Assembly: GCA_964398985.1 (NCBI GenBank)
Contig: CAYNOS010000005.1
Coordinates: 25,078 to 89,077, forward strand
Reading direction: 5' to 3'
DNA from: CAYMRL01 sp964398985
GTDB taxonomy: Bacteria; Deinococcota; Deinococci; Deinococcales; Trueperaceae
Length of the DNA: 64,000 bases
Of this stretch, positions 25,854 to 33,796 are shown one piece after another. The position numbers and the translations under genes are program-made. The notes under the pieces are model-generated. The model was not told where the DNA came from and did no database searches. It worked only from the letters and a program-made list of their open reading frames with translations. Every line of letters starts with the position of its first letter. The stretch's first letter is position 1.

Positions 25854-25880
25854 GCGGGACGCCGTCAGCCGGCGTCCCGC
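25854..25880 (-). terminator. Intrinsic-terminator-like hairpin after the CsbD-like gene
   Basis: GCGGGACGCCG at 25854-25864 and CGGCGTCCCGC at 25870-25880 form a perfect 11-bp stem with a 5-nt loop. On the minus strand it is followed by CTCTTCGTG, a weak U-rich run. It lies between the stop of the CsbD-like gene and the start of the MOSC gene, so it probably ends the short stress transcript. Confidence 0.6.
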
Positions 25881-25932
25881 TCACTTTCCGGTCCTCACTT
25901 CATGGGACCCGGCGGAGTCTACGAGCACTGAC

Positions 25933-26169
25933 TCAGGCGCGCTCGAATCCGCCGCGCCTGCTGGCGACGTGCTCGTGTGATTTCAGAAACTCGTCGACGC
26001 GGCGCTGGGCCTCGTCGCGGGTGATGCCGTACCGCTCCTGGACGCGCCCGGCGAGCTTGTCGAAGTCGCCCTCGGCGGCCATCATGTCGTCGTCGGTCAG
26101 CTCGCCCCACTGCTCTTTGATGCTGCCCTTGAGCTGCTTCCAGTTGCCTTGCAGGATGTCTCGGTTCAT
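25933..26169 (-). CDS. CsbD-like stress-response protein
   Basis: A 78-residue hydrophilic protein of the CsbD family. It has the family opening MNRDILQGNWKQLKGSIKEQ, then WGELTDDDMMAAEGDFDKLA and the GRVQERYGITRDEAQRRVDE segment, and is slightly longer than the usual 60-70 residues. CsbD proteins are general-stress induced in many bacteria; their molecular role is not known. GAAGGAGATCGAA precedes the ATG, an ideal ribosome-binding site. A stable hairpin sits in its leader and a strong terminator follows, so it is a single-gene transcript. Confidence 0.92.
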   Translation of the reverse strand: MNRDILQGNWKQLKGSIKEQWGELTDDDMMAAEGDFDKLAGRVQERYGITRDEAQRRVDEFLKSHEHVASRRGGFERA

Positions 26170-26187
26170 TTCGATCTCCTTCTCCAG

Positions 26188-26212
26188 ACCGGGGAGGAAC
26201 CTCGTCCCCGGT
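26188..26212 (-). promoter_or_regulatory. Leader hairpin upstream of the CsbD-like gene
   Basis: ACCGGGGA 26188-26195 and TCCCCGGT 26205-26212 form a perfect 8-bp stem with a 9-nt loop. It ends about 18 nt before the start codon and just upstream of the AAGGAG site. It may stabilise the mRNA or control translation. No clear promoter hexamers were seen further upstream. Confidence 0.4.
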
Positions 26213-26347
26213 TACGTGCAACCTAGACGACCAACGTGAAACGCCGTGGCGAACGACATGTGACGCCTGAGCCGGGCGCCTCCAGGGCGCCCGTCGGGTT
26301 GCTTCGCACAGACCGCTGAGCCGCGGTTGTGTAAGTTGAATGAGAAC

Positions 26348-28246
26348 ATGAAAGCCGCTCCTGCCGCGCGTGACCGGACACGGCCGCGCCGATCAGCCTC
26401 GCGCGCCATCCGGCGCCTGGCGTCGTGGTGGCTCGCGGCGTTGCTGCTGCTCGCCGCCTGCACGCAGAGTCCCGTTGCGCCGCCCCTGTTGACGCTCTCG
26501 CCTGCCAGCGTCGAGTTGCTTCCTGGTTCCGAGGTCTCCCTACAAGCGCACCTCGCCCCGGAGGATCCGAACGTCGCTTACGCCTGGTCGGCAACTGCGG
26601 GCTCGCTCGCGAGCGCGGGAGCCGCGGCCAGCTACACGGCGCCCAACGAACCAGGCAGCTACTCGGTCGCGGTTCACCTGCTCGGAGACCCGTCCGTCTC
26701 TGCGGCAGCCGCCGTGACCGTGATACCGCTCCCGACGGTGCCGACCCTGACGCTGTCGCCCGACGCCGCACAGGTGCAAATCGGCTCGACCACCACCTTC
26801 ACCGCCACGCTCGAGCCCCCTGATCCCGACGCCACCTTCACCTGGTCGAGCGCGGCCGGCGTGCTGTCCGGCTCCGGCGCTGCCATCGAGTACGTCGCGC
26901 CGGCCGAACCCGGCGAGGACCTCCTCGAGGTCCGGCTGAACAGCGACCCGAGCGTGATGGCCACGGCCGCGATCACCGTGAACGTCCCCTTGAACCCTGC
27001 GCAGGTACTGCTCTCCCCGAAAGGCGGCAGCAGCAGCATCCTCACGGGCCGCAGCCTCGAACTGGTCCTGCAGACGGACGGCACCCCCGGCGAGATCGAG
27101 TGGCACGCTGCCGGCGGCACGATCGTCCCCACCGACACGGGCGCCGTGTACACCGCCGGCTTCGACGCGGGCCAGTTCGTCGTCAGCGCGGAGTACGCGG
27201 ACTTCCCCAGCACCCGGTCCGAGCTCACCATCACGGTGTCGCTCGGCGCGTTGGACGAGGCGTTCTCGATCGTGGTGATCCCCGACACCCAGACGATCGT
27301 GCGTTACGTGGATACGGCGCCGCTGATGGTCGGCATCGGCGAGTGGATCGTCGCTGCCGTCGAGGACCGCAACATCGCGTTCGTCACGCAGGTCGGGGAC
27401 GTGGTTTGGCATCCCGACAGGAGCTCACAATGGAACCGCGCGCTCGCGGGCCTCGATCTGCTTCACGGCGAGGTGCCGTACTCGGTGTCGCTCGGCGACC
27501 ACGAGTACCTCGCCGAGGAGTTCAAGGACGGCGACACCTCCGCCTTCCGCTCGCGCTTCGGCCCGGAACGCTTCGACGGCTTCGACTGGTACCGCGGCGC
27601 CCACCCAGACGGCCTCAGCCACTACCAGATCTTCGAAGCTGGCGGCCGCGAGTTCCTGCACCTGAACCTCGAGTGGGAGCCGGTCGGCCCGGCCAGCGTG
27701 GCGGGCACGCCGATGGCATGGGCACGCAGCGTCCTGGAGGCCAACCCCGGCCTGCCCACGCTGATCACCACCCACGCCTACCTGTGGGACATGGAGGGAG
27801 AAGAGGGCCATTTCCCAGACAGCGCCCGCGAGGGCAAGTGGGAGTTCGGCGCGCCGGCCGGCCTCAGCACCACCAGTGGCGTCGGCATCTACGAGGCGCT
27901 GGTGAAGCCGTTCCCGCAGGTCTTCATGGTGTTCAACGGGCATTATCACAAGGCAGAAGACGAGCCGTCGCGGCGCGGCGAGTACCACCAGGTCAGCTAC
28001 AACGACGAAGGTTCAGAGGTCTACGAGATGCTCGCCAACTACCAGTGGGTGGGCGACCACCGGGAGGGTGACGACTGGCTCCGCATCGTCACGTTCACTC
28101 CTGGAGGCGCGGGCGACCTGGACCGCATCGACGTCGAGACGTTCTCGCCTGAGCGCTTCGCGAATGGCCAGAACGCGTTCAAGACCGGCGCGTGGTCGCA
28201 GTTCGGCTTCGACCTCGACTTCGCGGAGCGCTTCGATCTGCCTTGA
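26348..28246 (+). CDS. Secreted lipoprotein: Ig-like repeats plus calcineurin-like metallophosphoesterase
   Basis: A 632-residue lipoprotein. The basic N-terminus is followed by WWLAALLLLAAC with lipidated Cys38. About three Ig/BIG-like beta repeats follow (residues about 45-300), two starting LTLSPASVELLPG and LTLSPDAAQVQIG. The C-terminal domain (about 305-600) is a metallophosphoesterase with the ordered metal ligands VVIPDTQ, VTQVGDVVW, SLGDHEYL, ITTHAYLW and FNGHYHKAE. It is probably an extracellular or periplasmic phosphoesterase tethered by the repeats. ATG 26348 was chosen; TTG 26327 would extend it by seven residues. It is monocistronic and convergent (6 nt) with the MBL hydrolase gene. 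The substrate is unknown. Confidence 0.83.
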   Translation: MKAAPAARDRTRPRRSASRAIRRLASWWLAALLLLAACTQSPVAPPLLTLSPASVELLPGSEVSLQAHLAPEDPNVAYAWSATAGSLASAGAAASYTAPNEPGSYSVAVHLLGDPSVSAAAAVTVIPLPTVPTLTLSPDAAQVQIGSTTTFTATLEPPDPDATFTWSSAAGVLSGSGAAIEYVAPAEPGEDLLEVRLNSDPSVMATAAITVNVPLNPAQVLLSPKGGSSSILTGRSLELVLQTDGTPGEIEWHAAGGTIVPTDTGAVYTAGFDAGQFVVSAEYADFPSTRSELTITVSLGALDEAFSIVVIPDTQTIVRYVDTAPLMVGIGEWIVAAVEDRNIAFVTQVGDVVWHPDRSSQWNRALAGLDLLHGEVPYSVSLGDHEYLAEEFKDGDTSAFRSRFGPERFDGFDWYRGAHPDGLSHYQIFEAGGREFLHLNLEWEPVGPASVAGTPMAWARSVLEANPGLPTLITTHAYLWDMEGEEGHFPDSAREGKWEFGAPAGLSTTSGVGIYEALVKPFPQVFMVFNGHYHKAEDEPSRRGEYHQVSYNDEGSEVYEMLANYQWVGDHREGDDWLRIVTFTPGGAGDLDRIDVETFSPERFANGQNAFKTGAWSQFGFDLDFAERFDLP

Positions 28247-28252
28247 GCGCGA

Positions 28253-29146
28253 CTAGGCGCGCCGCAGCACGTCGCCTTCCTTGATCAGCGCTCCCTCTTC
28301 GAGCAGCTCCGCAACCAGGCACTCGAGCATCGCGTAACCGCGGAACTCGAGCTGCTTGTCAATGGCCTGGCAGACGTCGCGCCACAGCGCGCTGAACGTC
28401 ACACCGGTGGCCGCCTCCAGGGTGCGCTCCTCGACCTCGCTGAGGAACGCCTGGGTCGCGCGCGTCGCTGCGGCCGCTGCCTCAGGTCCCAACGGCGGAT
28501 GGTGAGCGGCGTAGACGGTGCGGACCTCGCCGGTCTCGATCAGTTGCAGCAGCCGCTCTAGGCTCGACTGGAACACCCTGGCCCCCTGGTAACCGTGGAA
28601 GAACGGCGCCGGCAGGGCGAGGAGTACGTCGCCCATGAACAGCTCACCGCGCCGCCGGTCGAGGAACGCCACCTCCTCGAGCTTGTGCCCCGGCAGCTCG
28701 AGCGTGCGGAGCTCGGTGTCGTCGTCGAGACGAAACGTGACCCCCTCACCGATGACGAGGTCGACGGGCACGGGGCCGTCGACCAGCCCGAGGATCTCCT
28801 CGCGCTGTTCGCGACTGTCGGGCAGTTCGTCGGTGACCAGGCAGAACTCGCGGTAGTGGGTCTCCAAGTCCTCGAACCATGCGAGCGCGCCGGCGGCGGC
28901 GAAGCGCGCGCCCGTGGCTCGCTTCACCGCTTCGTTGCAGCCGATGTGGTCGACGTGGGCGTGCGTGAGCAGCACGACGCCGACGTTGCCGAGCTGGCGG
29001 CACAGCGCGAGCACCCCTGGGCGCAGCGACGCGATGCCGGTGTCGATCAGCACACTGAAGTCGCGGCCGCGCACACCGTAGACGTTGAGGGGCACGCCCG
29101 GCATCAACTCGACGCCGGTGCTGAGGATGTGCGGCGGGAGCGTCAC
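28253..29146 (-). CDS. Metallo-beta-lactamase-fold hydrolase
   Basis: A 297-residue MBL-fold protein. The zinc motif THAHVDHIG lies near residues 60-68, with later His in LELPGHKLEE and VYAAHHPPL. It resembles glyoxalase II-type and lactonase-type hydrolases. The C-terminus is a helical domain with a winged-helix look (ECLVAELLEEGALIKEGDVL). GTG 29146 overlaps the upstream dehydratase stop (GTGA), so it is the last gene of the 16-kb operon. In that setting a sugar lactonase role is possible, but MBL hydrolases are very diverse and the sequence does not show it. Confidence 0.8.
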   Translation of the reverse strand: MTLPPHILSTGVELMPGVPLNVYGVRGRDFSVLIDTGIASLRPGVLALCRQLGNVGVVLLTHAHVDHIGCNEAVKRATGARFAAAGALAWFEDLETHYREFCLVTDELPDSREQREEILGLVDGPVPVDLVIGEGVTFRLDDDTELRTLELPGHKLEEVAFLDRRRGELFMGDVLLALPAPFFHGYQGARVFQSSLERLLQLIETGEVRTVYAAHHPPLGPEAAAAATRATQAFLSEVEERTLEAATGVTFSALWRDVCQAIDKQLEFRGYAMLECLVAELLEEGALIKEGDVLRRA

Positions 29147-30381
29147 CGCTCCGCGGGCGCCAGCTTCGGCGCCTTCGGGTCGGCGTAGGACCTCTCGGGC
29201 ATGATCGTGACCCAACCGGGGCGGCCGGGGTCGCGGTCGTAGGGGTAGCCGCCGAGCTCGCGGTAGAGCTCGGCGTACTCCTCGACCTTGGCGCGGTCCA
29301 ACGCGACGCCCAGCCCATGACCCTTGGGTACCGCGATGGCGCCGTTCTCGTAGCGCATCAGGCCGCCTTGGATAACGTCGTCGGCGAGGTGGTGGTAGTG
29401 GGCGTCGGCCGCGAAGCCGAGGTTCGGCAACGTGGCGCCGAGGTGCAACATGGTGGCGAGCTGCACGCCGAGCTCGCCCGAGGAATGCACCGCCGCCCCC
29501 CACTGGAACGTCTCGAGCACCTGGCCGGCCTTGTGAGCCTGCCTGAGACCGCCCCAGAAAGTGGTGTCGAGCAGCACCACGTCGACGGCCTGCAGCCTGA
29601 CGTTGGCTGCCAGCTGCTCGAAGTTCACGACCACGGTGTTGGTGGCGGTCGGCTGGCCACAGAAGTGGCGCAGCCGGCGCATGCCTTCGAGGCCGAACGT
29701 GAAGTCCTCGAGGTAGTCGTTGTTGAGGTCGCTGATCGCCTTTGCGACCCTGACGGCCTCCTCGACGCTCCACACGCTGTTGGGGTCGAGCCGCAGGCGA
29801 GCGTCGGGGAAGGCCGCGGCGAGAGCGCGGTAGACCTCGACGTCGTGGTCGGGCGGGAACACGCCGCCCTTGAGCTTGTGGGTGGTGAAGCCGTGTTCGG
29901 CGGTCAACCGCCTGGCGTGCGCGACGATCTCGTCGGCGCCGGCCTCCCCGCCTTCATGCGCTCCCGGGTGGCGATAGAACAGGTAGCTGGCGAACGGCAC
30001 CTCTTCGCGCAGGGCGCCGCCGAGCAGGTCGCAGGCGCGCAGCTCGTGGCGCTTGCCGATCAGGTCGATGCAGGCGAACTCGAGCGCCGCATGCAGTTGC
30101 ATGCGGTTGTTGTAGAGCGAGGCGGTGGGGTTCATGACCTTCCAGCGGAGCAGTTCGAGTTGCCTGGGATCGTGCCCCAGCAGGTACGGCTTCAGGCCGG
30201 CGATAGCGAGCTGAGCGCTCTCGCCGCCGCCCCCCATCTCACCGACGCCGACGAGCCCGTCGTCGGTCTCGAGCTCCACCAGGGTGCGCACGAAGCGTCC
30301 CCAGTGGGCGCCGTTGGCGTGCCTGAGGGGCGCCTTGAGCGGCACGGTGACGGTGGTGGCGCGCACGTCTACGATCTTCAT
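29143..30381 (-). CDS. Enolase-superfamily sugar-acid dehydratase (glucarate dehydratase-like)
   Basis: A 412-residue enolase-superfamily enzyme. The capping domain begins MKIVDVRATTVTVPLKAPLR, and the GVGEMGGGGESAQ segment is typical of the glucarate dehydratase branch. The K-x-K catalytic motif is THKLKGGVFPP near residue 167, a metal ligand sits in LRLDPNSVW, and the general-base His is in AVHSSGELGV. FWGGLRQAHK is also conserved in the branch. LEDFTFG replaces the usual LEDP. It probably dehydrates an aldonic or aldaric acid to a 2-keto-3-deoxy acid. The ATG overlaps the SDR stop (ATGA). Glucarate and 6-deoxy-aldonates such as rhamnonate are the candidate substrates. Confidence 0.82.
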   Translation of the reverse strand: MKIVDVRATTVTVPLKAPLRHANGAHWGRFVRTLVELETDDGLVGVGEMGGGGESAQLAIAGLKPYLLGHDPRQLELLRWKVMNPTASLYNNRMQLHAALEFACIDLIGKRHELRACDLLGGALREEVPFASYLFYRHPGAHEGGEAGADEIVAHARRLTAEHGFTTHKLKGGVFPPDHDVEVYRALAAAFPDARLRLDPNSVWSVEEAVRVAKAISDLNNDYLEDFTFGLEGMRRLRHFCGQPTATNTVVVNFEQLAANVRLQAVDVVLLDTTFWGGLRQAHKAGQVLETFQWGAAVHSSGELGVQLATMLHLGATLPNLGFAADAHYHHLADDVIQGGLMRYENGAIAVPKGHGLGVALDRAKVEEYAELYRELGGYPYDRDPGRPGWVTIMPERSYADPKAPKLAPAER

Positions 30382-31214
30382 GTCGGCTCCTCGCTAGCGA
30401 GCGCGCCGTTGCCGCTTGGCGCGCCGCCGATTCCCAACAACAGCCCGCCGTCCACGACCAGGCTGGCGCCGGTCACAAACGAGGCGCGCTCGGACGCCAG
30501 GAACGCCACGCACTCGGCGACCTCGCTCGGCTTGGCGATGCGTCCCAGCGGATGCATCGCTGCGACCGCGCGGCGCAGGGCGCGCGGGTCGGGATCCAGG
30601 TCGAGGGCCGCCGCCAGCATCGGCGTGTCGACCGAGCCTGGCGCCACGCAGTTGACACGGATGCCGCGCGGCGCGAGGTCGAGCGCGAGGCTGCGCGTGA
30701 GGCCGACCAGCGCGTGCTTCGAGGTCGTGTAGCCGAGCACGTTGCGCTGGGTGGCGAACGCTTGCACCGACGCCATGTTCACGATGCTGCCGCGGGTGGC
30801 CGTGAGCGCATCCAGGGCGGCGCGGCTCACCAGGTACGCGCTCTTCAGGTTGACGTCGAGCACGGCCTCGAATGCCTCCGGCGTGGTCGCCGCGAGGTCT
30901 CCGTAGCGCTGCACGCCGGCGTTGTTCGAGACGATGTCGATGCGCCCGAAGCGCTCGAGGACCGTGGCGACGGCTTCGGTCACCGCGCTCTCGGCGCTGA
31001 CGTCGACAGTCAGCGTCAGGGTCGTCTCCGCCGGCAGGGCGGCGGCGGTCGCGGCGACCGCGGATCCGTCACGGTCGAGCAGAGCCACCGCCGCCCCACG
31101 CTGCGACAGCAGCGTCGCTACGGCAGCCCCGATGCCGCTGCCGGCTCCGGTGATCAGCGCGACCTTGCCGGCGAACTCCTGCGCCGCCGGGGAAGTTGGC
31201 CTCGAGCCGTTCAC
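30378..31214 (-). CDS. Classical SDR-family NAD(P)-dependent oxidoreductase
   Basis: A 278-residue classical SDR. ALITGAGSGIGAAVATLL carries the TGxxxGIG cofactor motif, NNAG appears as IVSNNAGVQRYG, the catalytic Ser is in NMASVQAF, and Tyr/Lys are in YTTSKHALVG. The C-terminal FVTGASLVVDGG is standard. LLDRDGSAV suggests preference for NAD because an Asp follows the second strand. GTG 31214 overlaps the GntR stop (GTGA). Lying between a GntR regulator and a sugar-acid dehydratase, it may oxidise the free sugar to a lactone (for example rhamnose or an aldose 1-dehydrogenase); this is inference. Confidence 0.87.
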   Translation of the reverse strand: MNGSRPTSPAAQEFAGKVALITGAGSGIGAAVATLLSQRGAAVALLDRDGSAVAATAAALPAETTLTLTVDVSAESAVTEAVATVLERFGRIDIVSNNAGVQRYGDLAATTPEAFEAVLDVNLKSAYLVSRAALDALTATRGSIVNMASVQAFATQRNVLGYTTSKHALVGLTRSLALDLAPRGIRVNCVAPGSVDTPMLAAALDLDPDPRALRRAVAAMHPLGRIAKPSEVAECVAFLASERASFVTGASLVVDGGLLLGIGGAPSGNGALASEEPT

Positions 31215-31930
31215 GCGCCACCCAACCTCTCCTCGACCACCTGGGTGACCTCTGCCAGGTGGTCGTGAACGGCGCGTTCGGCGGCGACAGGGTCGCGCGA
31301 GCGCAGCGCGGCGAGAATCCCGACGTGCTGCAGGTGGTCGCGGCGGCGGTCATCGTAGATGTCGAGCACCGCCAACTGCTCCTTGACCCGCACCTCGGTG
31401 AGGGTGTGCACGACCTCGGCGAGGAAGCGGTTCCCGGAGGCGTCGGCGATCCCGCGGTGGAAGCGCATGTTGGCGGTGAGCAGCGCCTCGTCGGCAGAGC
31501 CGCCGGTGAGGCGCGCCTCGGCGTCATGCAGCACGCCGGCAAGCGCCTCGAACGCCTCCTCGGGCGCCGCGACCGCGGCCAGGGCGGCCACTGGCGGCTC
31601 GATCAGCAGCCTCGCTCTCAGCAGCTGCAGGATGTCGCCGGCAGCCAGCTCCGAGCCGTACGGGTTGGCCAGCATCAAGCGTGGTTCGGCACTGCGGACG
31701 TAGATTCCCGAACCGTGCCGCACCTCGACGTTGCCGGCGAGCTGCAACAGCGCCAAAGCCTCGCGCATGGTCGGGACGGCGACCGCGAAGCGCTCGGATA
31801 GCTCGCGCACGCTCGGCAGCTTGTCGCCGAACGCCAGACGCTCGTCGCGGATCAGCTTCAGCAGCAGCGGCGCCAGGCGGCTCGCGAGCGAGTCGTTAGC
31901 TCTCAGGGCGCGCGTTCCGGCAGCGCTCAC
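31211..31930 (-). CDS. GntR-family transcriptional regulator, FadR/FCD subfamily
   Basis: A 239-residue regulator. The winged helix-turn-helix (about residues 15-80) has LAFGDKLPSVRELSERFAVA and GNVEVRHGSGIYVR, the GntR signature. The C-terminal all-helical FCD ligand domain (about 95-225) has the metal/ligand histidines in NMRFHRGIAD and the closing HDHLAEVTQVVEE. FCD regulators respond to small acids and sugar acids and bind short palindromes. It is encoded inside the operon whose promoter region (44482-44551) carries perfect palindromes of the size they use, so autoregulation of the whole operon is likely. GTG 31930; a 39-nt gap separates it from the upstream gene. Confidence 0.88.
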   Translation of the reverse strand: MSAAGTRALRANDSLASRLAPLLLKLIRDERLAFGDKLPSVRELSERFAVAVPTMREALALLQLAGNVEVRHGSGIYVRSAEPRLMLANPYGSELAAGDILQLLRARLLIEPPVAALAAVAAPEEAFEALAGVLHDAEARLTGGSADEALLTANMRFHRGIADASGNRFLAEVVHTLTEVRVKEQLAVLDIYDDRRRDHLQHVGILAALRSRDPVAAERAVHDHLAEVTQVVEERLGGA

Positions 31931-31969
31931 GAGGCGGTCGCCAGCGCGGCCGGCGCCCGCTGCGTCCCT

Positions 31970-33796
31970 TCAGGTCCGGTACTCACCACGCCCCTCCTTC
32001 ACGAACGCCTTGACGACGAACGCCCTCTCGCCCCCGCGGTTGACCAGCCGGTAGCAGCCCGCGGCGGCCGGCACGACGGCCGTCTCGCCGTAGTTCAGCG
32101 GCAACGCTCTGCCGCCGGCGAGCACCTCGATGGCAGTGCCCGCGACCAGGTTGAGGACGTGGCAGGCGTCCTTCGTCTCCACCTCGACCTCGCGCTCGAA
32201 CTCGATCCGGTGAACGTCGTAGAAGTGCTGAGCGTGCGTCTTCAGGTGCAGGGTGCGCCACCCCTCGCCCTGGGCTATCACCGTGGGCTGCACGAGCAAC
32301 TCGGCCTCTACGACCTCGGCGTCGCGGGAGGCGTCGAAGTTGTCGAACGCCCTCGCGAGGTTGATCGGCCGTGGCTTGCCGTCGAGGTCGAGACGCTGCC
32401 AGTCGTAGACCTTGAACGTGAAGAGGTACGTGGTAGCGCTGATCTCCAGGACCACGTTGCCCGCTCCCGAGGAGTGGATGGTGCCGTTGGGGATCAGGTA
32501 CAGACCGTGCCTCGCGGCCGCGACCTTGTGAACGAAGCGGTCGACGTCGAGGGCGGCGCCGCTGGCGTTGCAGCTCTCCAGCTCGCGCCGGAACTCGTCG
32601 AGGTCGACGTCCCGCCTGAAGCCGAGGTAGATCTCGGACCCGGGAGTGGTGTCGGTGACGTAGTAGGTCTCGTCCTGGGTGAAGCCCTGGGCGAAGCGCG
32701 AGCGCACGTAGTCGTCCGAGGGGTGAACCTGCAGCGAGAGGTTGCCGCCGCCGTAGGTGTCCAAGTAGTTGAAGCGGATCGGGAATGCGACGTCGAAGCG
32801 CGGGGCCGCCTCGCCCAGCACGTTTCCGGCGGCGTGGAACATGAGGGTGTCGAACGACGCCTCCAGCAGTCGGCCCGCGCCTTCGAGCAGCAGCCCGTTC
32901 TCGGGCGTGATCAACTCGAACGACCAGGCGTAGTTGACCGCCGGCGGCGGCAGCGCGGTGAAGTGCTCCTGCAGCCAGTGTCCGCCCCACGGCCCCGCCT
33001 CGAACCAGGGCCGGGCCCTGAAGGCGCTGCGCGACATCTCGTCGAGCGTGTCCCTGAGGCTCGCGCCGGAAGTCATGGTCGGTTCGTCGGGGCGTTGCGC
33101 GTCGACCCACAGGTCGACACGGGGTAGCAGCTCACGCTTGTGGACGGCGAGCACCGGCCAGTCGACGAAGAAGTAGCGTTTGTAGTCGCGCTTCGGGTCG
33201 GGCACACCGTCCAATCCGGCGGGCGCCTCGCCGAGAGGTGCGACGGCCCCGGCGCGCGAACGGTACTGGATCTCGTTCTTGGGCACGTCGACGTACACGA
33301 GCGTGCCGCTCACGCCGGCTAGCGCGGCGCCGGCGCCGAAGACGATGCTCAGTTCGGCGCCGTCCTCTGCCACCCGGAGCGCGATGTCGGCGAGGGCCAG
33401 GGCGTCGAAGAGCTCGCGCAGGCTGCCCGGGTAGCGGCGTCCGAAGATCGGATCGTCGCCGCCGAGGTAAGGGGCGAGCTGCTTGGCGAGGACCTCGGGG
33501 CTCTTGAGGGCGGCGCGCGCGTCATGCCAAGCGGCGTGCGCCCCACGCCGCACCAGAGCAGCGTCGAGCCCCGCACGCAGTTCGTCCCACAGCACGCCGC
33601 CGTGGCCGTCGACGATGACGCTGCCAGTGGCCGGCAGCGCGGCCGCCAGCGCGTCGTAACCGACGAGGACCTCGCCGTGCGCCAACGCGAACGCTGGGTA
33701 GAGGTCGTACTCGCCGCTCGCGCTGAGCGGTCTGGTGACCGGCACCAGCCGCTGGTCCGTCTTGCGCACGCGGGTGGCCGAGGCGGTGGCTCTCAC
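31970..33796 (-). CDS. Large class I mannose-6-phosphate isomerase-like protein with N-terminal extra domain
   Basis: A 608-residue protein. The C-terminal part (about 250-608) resembles class I phosphomannose isomerase cupins: LQVHPSDDYVRSRFAQGFTQ carries the zinc-ligand His segment, LYLIPNGTIHSSGAGNVVLE a later His, and VYDWQRLDLDGKPRP the lid region. The N-terminal 200 residues look like a kinase-like P-loop fold with a decayed loop (VIVDGHGGVLWDELRAGL, no GK-S/T). The usual PMI is 300-400 residues. Long PMI-like proteins of this layout accompany sugar-degradation operons; the reaction is not established. The start overlaps the previous stop (GTGA). It could isomerise or bind a deoxy-sugar phosphate. 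Confidence 0.7.
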   Translation of the reverse strand: MRATASATRVRKTDQRLVPVTRPLSASGEYDLYPAFALAHGEVLVGYDALAAALPATGSVIVDGHGGVLWDELRAGLDAALVRRGAHAAWHDARAALKSPEVLAKQLAPYLGGDDPIFGRRYPGSLRELFDALALADIALRVAEDGAELSIVFGAGAALAGVSGTLVYVDVPKNEIQYRSRAGAVAPLGEAPAGLDGVPDPKRDYKRYFFVDWPVLAVHKRELLPRVDLWVDAQRPDEPTMTSGASLRDTLDEMSRSAFRARPWFEAGPWGGHWLQEHFTALPPPAVNYAWSFELITPENGLLLEGAGRLLEASFDTLMFHAAGNVLGEAAPRFDVAFPIRFNYLDTYGGGNLSLQVHPSDDYVRSRFAQGFTQDETYYVTDTTPGSEIYLGFRRDVDLDEFRRELESCNASGAALDVDRFVHKVAAARHGLYLIPNGTIHSSGAGNVVLEISATTYLFTFKVYDWQRLDLDGKPRPINLARAFDNFDASRDAEVVEAELLVQPTVIAQGEGWRTLHLKTHAQHFYDVHRIEFEREVEVETKDACHVLNLVAGTAIEVLAGGRALPLNYGETAVVPAAAGCYRLVNRGGERAFVVKAFVKEGRGEYRT

